This document shows, in pieces, positions 5,799 through 12,932 of a stretch of DNA of 12,932 nt. The DNA is from Clostridiales bacterium. Lineage in GTDB: Bacteria; Bacillota; Clostridia; Lachnospirales; Lachnospiraceae. Where the stretch lies: the NCBI GenBank assembly GCA_019423835.1, contig JAHZAR010000001.1:27672-40603 (forward strand). The letters run 5' to 3'. The position numbers and the translations under genes were made by a program. Within the stretch, counting starts at the first letter, position 1. Each line of letters starts with the position of its first letter. The notes under the pieces were generated by a model. It had not been told where the DNA came from, did no database searches, and worked only from the letters and a program-made list of their open reading frames with translations.

Positions 5799-8700
5799 AT
5801 GAGTAAAAAACAGGTGCGTCAGATGATTGAAGAGCTGACTTTGAAGCTGTGTGCGCGGGAATTCCTGGCAGCATCAAACCTCAGCCGGGAGAGCGTTCAG
5901 ATGCTGATGAACAGGGAATACTGGGAGGGACAGTTCGGCCGCATTTTCCCCATAAAAAGAAGAATCCAGTGTCGGGAGATTTACGAGATCTGCCGGGAGC
6001 CCATGAGCCTGATCGGGCGGGAACCCAGAGAGGGGTGGATGAAATTTACCTACCAGTATGTGTGCCACATTCTGTATCCCGATGAGGAATTTACAGAGAG
6101 AGCGGAAAATTACTCTGCGGGAGCCCTGTTCTACCTGGCAGTGCTCCAGTTCATTTTTGACAGGGAGCGTGAGGCTCTTCCCTTTGAGCCCATGGTAGAT
6201 TTTGGCTTTCTGCCTGAGGAGGAGGCGGAAAAGTATGAATCCTGCAGAGAGTATAAGAAATTCAGGGATGCGTTTTACGGGGAATATGTATATGAGATGA
6301 TGCGGCTGAATGCAGAGGTTACACCGTTTCGCACCCTTGAGCACATCGCAGGTGTCCACTATGTGGCCATGACCATGGCCAGGGGGCTCTACGCCGCAGG
6401 CGTTCCCATCGATCTGACTCTCACAAGCGGGGCGGCGGCAGGGCACGATCTGGGAAAATTTGGCTGCAAACCCAATGAGAGGGTGCCGTATCTCCACTAT
6501 TATTATACGAACCAGTGGTTCAACAATCACCATATGGAGTATATCGGCCACATCGCCGCCAACCACTCCACCTGGGATCTGGAGCCGGAAAACCTTTCTG
6601 TGGAATCTCTGGTGCTGATCTATTCTGACTTCCGCGTAAAGCAGAGCCGCGGTGAGGACGGGCAGGAGATTACCTATATTTCAAGTCTTGACGAGGCCTT
6701 CGAGATTATCCTCTCCAAGCTGGACAATGTGGATGAAAAAAAATTAAACCGCTACCGTTTCGTCTATGCGAAACTTCACGATTTTGAGGATTATATGAGA
6801 TCACTGGGAGTGGATGTAAACCTGGACGGAAATCCGGAAAAGACGGAACCCATGCCCGATATCTCCCTGAGAAATACAGAGCAGATTGTCAATTCCCTGG
6901 TGTTTATGGGGGTGGAGCACAATATTGACGTTATGCACCGGATGGGAGCAGAGCGGCAGTTTGGAAATCTTCTGGAGGCGGCCAGAAGCGAGAAGAGCTG
7001 GAAGAACGTGCGGGCCTACCTGAATATTTTTGAGGAATATTTTCCCTATACAAATGACATTCAGAAGGAGCAGACCTTAAACTTCCTCTACGAGCTTCTC
7101 ATGCACAAGGAGGGAGATATCCGCACACAGGCTGCCCGGCTGATGGGAAATGTGATTGCCCAGTTCAATGCGGGATACCGCAAGGAACGCCCGGCCAATA
7201 TGCCGGATATCGCGGATCAGAGGGCGATGGAGCTGTGGAATACGTATCTGTCCATGATTATCTGTCCGGATCATAAGCTGACGGTCCAGCACAAGCGCAG
7301 GATTGGCTATAATCTGAAAGAGGTTCTGGCCTCCATGACAGAGCATGCTACAGCCTCCGATATCGAGGGATTTCTGAGTGCATTTCTGAGCTGGTATCAG
7401 AAACCGGAGGAGAGGGAGAGCGGGGAAGCCTTTGTGCTTCTTGACGCCCTTCACAATATGCCTTTTCACCTGTTAAGCCCGGAGGATATGGAACGTCTGG
7501 CAGGCTTTGCCTGCTACTATGCGGTTTCCAGGGAGAACAGCTTTGAGGGGCTTGTCATAGCTGCCTGGAGAGCCTTTAAGCTGATTACGGCAGAGATCCC
7601 CGACGCTCCCTGCTGTCAGGAGATCGGCCGGATTGTGGAGGAGGAGGCTGACCGTGTATTTTCCGGAGACTGCGACCTGGCCTCCGGAGACAACATCAGC
7701 CGGATTTTCCTGCAGTACCGGGTACTCTCCAATCTGGGCCGGGATACGTCACGCCAGGAGGCAGTGATCTACGGGCGGGATGTGGTTTCCGATATTTTCC
7801 TGGACAACCTGAAAATGGCTACGCCATGGGTGATAAAGGCTGTGAACATCAAGCTGCTGGCAGATCAGGTGGATCACGGCAAATCCGAGCACATTCTTCA
7901 CATTGCGGCTCACCTGTCAAACCTGATTAAGGTCAGCGAGTTTGTGGTGGTGCGTCATGACGCAGGAAGGGCGCTTCTCAGGCTTGCGCCTCTTCTGACG
8001 CCGGATCAGAGAAATGAGATTGCCGTAGAGCTCCTGAAGGGACTGGAGGTGGGAGAGTACGAATTTTCCAAATACATTCCGGAATATCTGGGCCAGCTTT
8101 CCCTCTGGCTTCCGCCGGAGCAGCTGGAGGAGGTATTAAGCTACCTCCGGGGCCTGATGGCAAATGCCAATGATCGGGTGGTTTCCGTGGCCCTCGATAC
8201 CGTGGGTGTGCTGACAGAGTATTATCCCTGCTACCAGGAGCGGTTTGACGAGAATGAAAAAGAGAGGGAAAGCCGTCTGGGGCGGCTGCTGGGCATGGTG
8301 CTCAGCGGACTTGCCAACCACAGGGAGACGGTGCGCCAGGAGGCGCTTCTTGTGACAGGACAGTATATTTTCGGCTCCAAAAGGCTGAGCGATCACGAAA
8401 AAATGAAGATTTTTGCCCTCAGCCACAAGAAACTGCTCTTCCTCATCAATGAGAACCGGGGCGGGGAGCTGACCGCCTTCTACCGGGCATCTGCCCTCTC
8501 CAATATCTGCCGGTTTATCACGGCCTACCGCCTGACAATCGGTGAAATGCAGATTGAGGAGAGGAAAAAGGTGGCCTTTTTCCCGGGAACCTTTGACCCG
8601 TTCACCCTCTCCCACAAGGGAATTGTGAGGGAGATTCGGGATCTGGGGTATGAGGTCTATCTGGCTGTTGACGAGTTCTCATGGTCCAAAAAAACGCAGC

Positions 8701-10679
8701 CTCACCTGATCCGCCGCCAGATTGTCAATATGTCTGTGGCTGATGAGTTCCATGTCAATCTGTTCCCGGATGACATTCCGGTAAACATTGCGAACCCTTC
8801 CGATCTGAGAAGGCTGAAGGAGGTATTTGCAGGGAGGAAGGTCTATGTGGTGGTGGGAAGCGATGTGATCGCCAACGCCTCCTCCTACCGGAAACCGCCG
8901 GAGAAGGATTCTATCCACTCCATGAACCACATCGCCTTCCGCCGTGTCGGCGACAGGAGAAGCGACAACAAATTCAACAGAGAGATGATGGATCTGATTA
9001 CAGGGGAACTGATTGAGCTGGAGCTTCCGGAATATCTGGAGGACATCAGTTCCACCAGGATCAGAGAGAACATCGATCTGAACCGGGATATTTCCAACCT
9101 GATTGATCCGGTTGTGCAGGAATATATCTACTTTAACAGTCTCTACCTGAGAGAGCCGGAATACAAGCCGATCCTGAGAGCCAGAGCCATCGGCTTCGAG
9201 GAAACCAGGGAGCTTCAGCCAGAGGATGAGGATGCGATCTGGGAGCGGGTTCTGGCAGAGGAACCGGACCGGAGGGCCGTGTTCGACAGGCTGAAAGAGG
9301 GGGACGGCAGCTTCCTTCTTCTCCGAAACACAGTGCAGGACAACCGCCTGGTGGGACTTCTGAAAATGCGCTATGTAGTGCCGGAGGAGCTGTTCCGCGT
9401 GCTTGAAAGCGTGAGGATGGCGGATATGGTCAGAAGTCATACTCTCGGAAGTATTCTTCTGATTACCGGAATTTATGCAGAGCCGGACAGCTCTATCCAC
9501 GATCCGGAACAGCTTCTTCTGACAGAGGCACTGGCCCTCTCCCTGGAAAAGCGATGCAGCTATGCTATGTTCCTCCCGGCGTCGGAGCCGGGCAGCGCAG
9601 CCCTTGGAGCTGTGCTGCGCCAGGGCTTCGTGGAGGCTGACGGCTTCGATGGCGCCAGGAGGCTCTGGATTGTAGATATGCATGCCCCCCTGGTTCTGGT
9701 ACAGAACCTGGAAACTACTTTGAAGGAACCGTTTTCCAGCAATCCCCGGATTCTAAATGCCATCTATAAGGCTCACAGGGAGCTTCAGGAGGCTATGGCG
9801 AAGTTCTACCCCGGCGAGCTGGTGCTCTCTCTGTCGGCCAGTGTGATTTACCATCGCCTGGTGGACAAAATTACCCAGATCAATGAGGTTCCGGGAGAGC
9901 CTACAGAGCCGAGGGTGCTGGGAGAATGCATGTGTGCCCCCTTCGGAAAGATTCTGAGGGGAAAGGTGGTCCCGAATACGGTGACTAAGACGATCCACAC
10001 AGACAAGGTTTACGAGCCGGATCTGGACAGCTACTCCATTGAGGCCTTCCCCTATTACTCACCGCTCAGAAGCCAGGTGAGGGCGATTAAATCCTTTGAC
10101 CGGCCGGTTATTCTCGTAGACGACCTGCTCCATAAAGGGGGCAGATTTGAGGCCCTTGAACCTCTTCTCAGAGAAGAAGGGGTGGAGGTAAAGAAGGTGC
10201 TTCTCGGAATGATTTCCGGCTACGGACGGGACGCCATTGCTACAAAGGGATTTGAGGCGGACAGCATTTACTTCATTCCGAACCTGAAATTCTGGTTTGT
10301 CGAGTCCACCCTCTACCCGTTTATCGGAGGCGACACAGTGCGGAGGGATACGATGAAGGTGGCAGGCCTGATGCCTTCGGTGAACATTGTGCTGCCCTAC
10401 ATGGTCCCGCCGTTAAAGGGGTGCAGTGAGGAGTCGCTTTTTGAGTTCTCTGCCTGCTGCATCAGGAATTCCAGGGACATCCTTTTGGCACTGGAATCGG
10501 AGTACAGGGCTTTATTCGGAAGAAATCTGACGCTTTCCAGGCTTTCCGAGGCAGTCATTCTGCCGCTGTGTCCCGATAAGGGCGAATGTGTAAGCTATGA
10601 TCCAAACCTGGCAGCGTCCGTGTATCTGGACAATGACCTGGAAATGCTGTACCGGATCAGCAAACTGAAGAAACTATAG
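5799..10679 (+). CDS. Giant multidomain protein: HD domain, helical repeats, NadD-type nucleotidyltransferase, phosphoribosyltransferase-like domain
   Basis: A 1626-residue soluble protein with no signal peptide or membrane helix. (a) About 170-330 is an HD phosphohydrolase-like domain with candidate metal ligands H182, H216-D217, H245, H256 and D277, a spacing reminiscent of YqeK-type enzymes. (b) About 360-915 is long, helical and HEAT/ARM-like, with no catalytic motif seen. (c) About 923-1118 is a NadD-family nucleotidyltransferase, with the GTFDPFTLSHKG motif (930-941; T936 and H939 stand for the HxGH histidines), VVVGSD (1018-1022) and ISSTRIR (1083-1089). (d) About 1125-1300 is possibly GNAT-like. 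(e) About 1330-1540 is a type I phosphoribosyltransferase-like domain with the PRPP-loop motif VILVDDLLHKGG (1437-1448). The ATG at 5799 follows GGAGG by 6 bases, and codon use is even throughout, so this is one gene and not an assembly artefact. The substrate is unknown. NAD-related or other nucleotide-cofactor chemistry is an inference. Confidence 0.93.
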   Translation: MSKKQVRQMIEELTLKLCAREFLAASNLSRESVQMLMNREYWEGQFGRIFPIKRRIQCREIYEICREPMSLIGREPREGWMKFTYQYVCHILYPDEEFTERAENYSAGALFYLAVLQFIFDREREALPFEPMVDFGFLPEEEAEKYESCREYKKFRDAFYGEYVYEMMRLNAEVTPFRTLEHIAGVHYVAMTMARGLYAAGVPIDLTLTSGAAAGHDLGKFGCKPNERVPYLHYYYTNQWFNNHHMEYIGHIAANHSTWDLEPENLSVESLVLIYSDFRVKQSRGEDGQEITYISSLDEAFEIILSKLDNVDEKKLNRYRFVYAKLHDFEDYMRSLGVDVNLDGNPEKTEPMPDISLRNTEQIVNSLVFMGVEHNIDVMHRMGAERQFGNLLEAARSEKSWKNVRAYLNIFEEYFPYTNDIQKEQTLNFLYELLMHKEGDIRTQAARLMGNVIAQFNAGYRKERPANMPDIADQRAMELWNTYLSMIICPDHKLTVQHKRRIGYNLKEVLASMTEHATASDIEGFLSAFLSWYQKPEERESGEAFVLLDALHNMPFHLLSPEDMERLAGFACYYAVSRENSFEGLVIAAWRAFKLITAEIPDAPCCQEIGRIVEEEADRVFSGDCDLASGDNISRIFLQYRVLSNLGRDTSRQEAVIYGRDVVSDIFLDNLKMATPWVIKAVNIKLLADQVDHGKSEHILHIAAHLSNLIKVSEFVVVRHDAGRALLRLAPLLTPDQRNEIAVELLKGLEVGEYEFSKYIPEYLGQLSLWLPPEQLEEVLSYLRGLMANANDRVVSVALDTVGVLTEYYPCYQERFDENEKERESRLGRLLGMVLSGLANHRETVRQEALLVTGQYIFGSKRLSDHEKMKIFALSHKKLLFLINENRGGELTAFYRASALSNICRFITAYRLTIGEMQIEERKKVAFFPGTFDPFTLSHKGIVREIRDLGYEVYLAVDEFSWSKKTQPHLIRRQIVNMSVADEFHVNLFPDDIPVNIANPSDLRRLKEVFAGRKVYVVVGSDVIANASSYRKPPEKDSIHSMNHIAFRRVGDRRSDNKFNREMMDLITGELIELELPEYLEDISSTRIRENIDLNRDISNLIDPVVQEYIYFNSLYLREPEYKPILRARAIGFEETRELQPEDEDAIWERVLAEEPDRRAVFDRLKEGDGSFLLLRNTVQDNRLVGLLKMRYVVPEELFRVLESVRMADMVRSHTLGSILLITGIYAEPDSSIHDPEQLLLTEALALSLEKRCSYAMFLPASEPGSAALGAVLRQGFVEADGFDGARRLWIVDMHAPLVLVQNLETTLKEPFSSNPRILNAIYKAHRELQEAMAKFYPGELVLSLSASVIYHRLVDKITQINEVPGEPTEPRVLGECMCAPFGKILRGKVVPNTVTKTIHTDKVYEPDLDSYSIEAFPYYSPLRSQVRAIKSFDRPVILVDDLLHKGGRFEALEPLLREEGVEVKKVLLGMISGYGRDAIATKGFEADSIYFIPNLKFWFVESTLYPFIGGDTVRRDTMKVAGLMPSVNIVLPYMVPPLKGCSEESLFEFSACCIRNSRDILLALESEYRALFGRNLTLSRLSEAVILPLCPDKGECVSYDPNLAASVYLDNDLEMLYRISKLKKL

Positions 10680-10870
10680 AGCGAGCCAGCTCTCAGGCCG
10701 AAAATACAGGAATCTACAGACAGAAAAGACCGCATGCGAAACAGCCGGCAGACAGCAGCGAAAACAGATTAATGCCAGGGGCTGGAAGAACGGAGACAAA
10801 ACGTATCATCAGAACAGAAAAGCGCTGTCATACAGGAAAATCGTCAGGAAGAAAAAGAGGAGGAAAAGGT
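10680..10870 (+). other. Intergenic spacer within the probable operon
   Basis: These 191 bases are purine-rich and carry no gene, promoter or T-tailed terminator that I can recognise. A 5 bp hairpin (AGAGC at 10678-10682 with GCTCT at 10689-10693) overlaps the upstream stop codon but is too small and lacks a U-run. Read-through from the large gene is therefore expected. Confidence 0.5.
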
Positions 10871-12148
10871 ATGTATTACTATCGCGTCAATGGAACACTC
10901 TGCTGCAGTCTGAATGGAGAGCTTGACTTTCCCAGGGAGGAGCTTTATGGAAGGGGAACAGACGGAAAGGCTGCCAGGGAGAAGGCCGTACAGGAGGAAG
11001 AGCTTGTATTCCTGTTTGAGCGCTCACCGAAAAACTGCAGGGCATCCTTCAAGGTGACCGATCCGGCTTTGGTCTATCAGGAGAGGGAGGATGTGTCGTG
11101 GCTCAATAAAAATGCTCTGGGGGACGGGATGTGCGATGAGATCATGGATTCCTTTATCCGGGCCGGAAAGATGAGAGCCGTCAATCTGCACCACCCTGCC
11201 TTTGAGGAGATTCTGGCTGAAAAGCCGGCGGCAGGAAAGAAGAGAGTGCATGTGCTGGCTATCGGAGATGTGGGCAGCACTCTGCTTACGGGACTCCACC
11301 TGCTGGGAGGGGATGTGATAAGCTCCATCGGTATCTGTGACATCTCAGATCAGGTGACAGCCCGCTGGGAGTTTGAGGAAAACCAGATAGCCTATCCGTG
11401 GGACTATGATGCGCTGCCGGAGGTGGATATTGTAAAGCCGGAGGATCTGTTCAGGTGTGATGTGTTCGTATTCGTGGCCTCCAAGGGAATTCCGCCTGTA
11501 GGTTCCGGCGTCAGGGACGTGAGAATGTACCAGTTTGAGAATAACTCCAAGATTGTCTCCCAGTATGCACGTCAGGCCAGAGAGGAGCAGTTCAAGGGGC
11601 TGTTTGCCGTTGTGTCTGATCCAGTCGATCCGCTGGCCAAGGCGGCCTATCTGGCAAGCAATACCGATGAAAATGGAAATTTTGACCAGAAGGGGCTGCG
11701 CCCGGAACAGATACAGGGGTTTGGGCTCGGCGTCATGAACGCAAGGGCCGCCTACTATGCAAAGAGAGACGGGAGATTCAGACAGTTTCTGACAGAAGGC
11801 CGCAGCTTCGGCCCTCACGGACAGGATCTGGTGGTAGCCGATTCCATTGAAAACTATAATGACGAGCTGTCAAAGGAGCTGACACACCTGACAGTAACAG
11901 CGAATCTCCACATGCGCGCCATCGGGTACAAACCGTTTGTGGCTCCGGCCTATTCTTCCGGCGCCATCTCTCTGATTCTGACTCTTCGCGGAGAGTGGCA
12001 CTGCGGTTCAGTCTTTCTTGGGGGAATCTTCATGGGGGTTAAAAACCGCTATACAGCCCACGGGCTGGAAACGGAAATCCTGCCTCTGCCGGATGCCCTG
12101 TATGAAAGAATTGTAACTGCACAGAATAACCTGAAAGCAGTGATATAG
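10871..12148 (+). CDS. Lactate/malate dehydrogenase-superfamily protein of unknown substrate
   Basis: A 425-residue protein. The first 125 residues are an extension I do not recognise. Residues about 126-425 follow the lactate/malate dehydrogenase plan: a Rossmann nucleotide loop A130-I-G-D-V-G135, acidic D157 ending strand 2 (favouring NAD), the VASKGIPP segment, R215 where a substrate-binding arginine sits, the NNSKIVSQYA helix, and SDPVDPL (249-255) in place of NPVDIL. R292 is in the position of the conserved arginine, and H316 in GPHG stands for the catalytic histidine. The catalytic Asp of the LDxxR motif is not evident (M289 aligns there), so the chemistry may differ. The ATG at 10871 has GGAGG 7 bases upstream; an in-frame ATG at 10772 has no such site. 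It follows the giant gene without a visible terminator. Fold is fairly sure, function not. Confidence 0.85.
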   Translation: MYYYRVNGTLCCSLNGELDFPREELYGRGTDGKAAREKAVQEEELVFLFERSPKNCRASFKVTDPALVYQEREDVSWLNKNALGDGMCDEIMDSFIRAGKMRAVNLHHPAFEEILAEKPAAGKKRVHVLAIGDVGSTLLTGLHLLGGDVISSIGICDISDQVTARWEFEENQIAYPWDYDALPEVDIVKPEDLFRCDVFVFVASKGIPPVGSGVRDVRMYQFENNSKIVSQYARQAREEQFKGLFAVVSDPVDPLAKAAYLASNTDENGNFDQKGLRPEQIQGFGLGVMNARAAYYAKRDGRFRQFLTEGRSFGPHGQDLVVADSIENYNDELSKELTHLTVTANLHMRAIGYKPFVAPAYSSGAISLILTLRGEWHCGSVFLGGIFMGVKNRYTAHGLETEILPLPDALYERIVTAQNNLKAVI

Positions 12149-12191
12149 AAAACATAATACAGAAGGGTGAGACTGGAAAGCAGGAAGCGGA

Positions 12192-12219
12192 AGGACACCG
12201 GACATAAGACCGGTGTCCT
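12192..12219 (+). other. Perfect 10 bp hairpin after the dehydrogenase-like gene
   Basis: Arms AGGACACCGG (12192-12201) and CCGGTGTCCT (12210-12219) pair without mismatch around an 8-base loop, 43 bases after the stop codon. Only GATTTA follows, not a U-run, so it is a poor intrinsic terminator. It could be a partial terminator, a stabilising 3' end after processing, or a protein-binding site. Confidence 0.55.
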
Positions 12220-12262
12220 GATTTACGCGGACCATGAGCCAAACGGATATGCCTGTATATTC

Positions 12263-12289
12263 CCCTGGCGGCCGGAGCGGCAGCCAGGG
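12263..12289 (+). other. Second GC-rich hairpin before the third gene
   Basis: CCCTGGC (12263-12269) pairs with GCCAGGG (12283-12289). Past one G-A mismatch, GCCG (12271-12274) pairs with CGGC (12278-12281) around a 3-base loop. No U-run follows. Together with the hairpin at 12192-12219 it makes the 279-base gap before the third gene unusually structured. No promoter stands out in this gap. Confidence 0.5.
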
Positions 12290-12427
12290 AAGCCTGCAGG
12301 GGACATTTCATCCCGTTTTATGAACATGGGTATCAGACCGTTTGGCAGAAGCGGCACAGAAAACGGAGAGGCGGAGTGAAAAATCTGCCGGTGCGTTCTG
12401 AAAAGAGCAGAAAGGAAGGCGCAGACG

Positions 12428-12932
12428 GTGAAACAGGTTACAGACAGAGCAGAGGGCGGCAGGAAAACAGCGGAGGAAGAGAGAACGGAAGGGAGAATAG
12501 CCGGGAAGGACAGAGAGGACAGGCGGCAGCTTCTTGTCATCCGGCCCTGTGAGCCCGGAAGAGAGGAAAACAGAAGGCTGACAGACGTGCTTGAAAGCGC
12601 CCTTGAGGGAATCTCATACAGGGAAGTTACAGAGGTTTCGGAACTGGAACAGAGAGAGATTCTGCGTTCCGGCCCCGGATGCGTGCTTTTTGCTCTGGAT
12701 CTGGGACGGGACGGAATTAATCTGGAATATATTCGGCTGCTGGGCTGGCTGCGCCTTCATCCAACCGGACTGGACGGCTGGGTGGGAGGTGTGGTGGCAG
12801 ACGCAGACAGCGATCTCTATACCAAATCGGCAGCCAGAGAGCTGGTGTTTACGGCTAACTGTTCCGGCTGTGCCTTTGTGGGGCGTCCCCTGGTGGAGGG
12901 GACGAGGACCCTGTCCAATTTTTCCATTGTAG
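12428..12932 (+). CDS. Uncharacterised protein, possibly flavodoxin-like (cut by right edge)
   Basis: The frame is open from 12380 and runs off the window with 168 codons visible. The most likely start is the GTG at 12428, with AGGAAGG (12413-12419) 8 bases upstream; no in-frame ATG exists in the visible part. The first 36 residues are charged and low-complexity. After that the protein reads as alternating strands and helices: QLLVIRPCEPGREENRRL (a beta strand then a phosphate-loop-like turn), GCVLFALDLG, WVGGVVADADSDLY, ELVFTANCSGCAFVGRPLVEG. The order, and the late Gly-Cys plus GRPLVEGT segment, recall NADPH-dependent FMN reductase or flavodoxin-type folds, but this is a tentative reading. 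It is the third gene of the right-hand block. Confidence 0.7.
   Translation, partial: MKQVTDRAEGGRKTAEEERTEGRIAGKDREDRRQLLVIRPCEPGREENRRLTDVLESALEGISYREVTEVSELEQREILRSGPGCVLFALDLGRDGINLEYIRLLGWLRLHPTGLDGWVGGVVADADSDLYTKSAARELVFTANCSGCAFVGRPLVEGTRTLSNFSIV

Noticed and set aside
8679..9683. 334-codon minus-strand open frame opposite the giant gene
   Set aside because: It is a shadow of the nucleotidyltransferase region, whose motifs are intact on the plus strand. The composition is not protein-like.
10772..10870. Upstream ATG adding 33 residues to the dehydrogenase-like protein
   Set aside because: No ribosome binding site precedes it and the added residues are only basic and low-complexity. 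GGAGG favours 10871.
12167..12379. 70-codon GTG frame after the dehydrogenase-like gene
   Set aside because: It has no convincing ribosome binding site, runs through both hairpins and shows no recognisable pattern.
12591..12932. Plus-strand frame from a TTG to the window edge
   Set aside because: Trp/Pro-rich translation without a ribosome binding site. The overlapping frame from 12428 gives sensible secondary structure.

Overview
The window looks like a chromosomal segment of an anaerobic, gut-type Firmicute, most likely a Lachnospiraceae/Clostridium relative. This is inferred from strong purine-rich ribosome binding sites, sigma-A promoters, a PTS-type dihydroxyacetone kinase with a IIA-only DhaM, a lipoprotein with a lipobox, a reverse rubrerythrin and a PerR regulator. 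No species is assigned. No RNA genes, insertion sequences, CRISPR arrays or integration sites were seen.

Layout, left to right. (1) Minus strand 1-753: an OmpR-type response regulator, with the first 27 codons of its sensor histidine kinase running off the left edge. (2) Plus strand 971-3224: a promoter and the dhaK-dhaL-dhaM operon, which uses PTS phosphate to make dihydroxyacetone phosphate. An inverted repeat lies between this operon and the divergent response regulator. (3) Plus strand 3335-4223: a secreted lipoprotein gene with its own promoter, closed by a strong bidirectional terminator. (4) Minus strand 4354-5697: an oxidative-stress pair, perR upstream and reverse rubrerythrin downstream. 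Each has a promoter followed at once by a PerR-box-like inverted repeat. (5) Plus strand 5740-12932: a promoter and three consecutive genes. The first encodes a 1626-residue protein combining an HD phosphohydrolase-like domain, a long helical-repeat middle, a NadD-type nucleotidyltransferase, a possible GNAT-like segment and a phosphoribosyltransferase-like domain. The second encodes a 425-residue lactate/malate dehydrogenase-like Rossmann protein. The third is a GTG-started gene, cut by the right edge, with a possible flavodoxin-like fold.

The three-gene block on the right is the most interesting part. Its domains (adenylyl transfer, phosphoribosyl transfer, HD hydrolysis, NAD-type dehydrogenase fold, possible flavoprotein) all touch nucleotide or nicotinamide-cofactor chemistry, but no known pathway has this layout. 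A joint role is an inference from gene order and domain content only.
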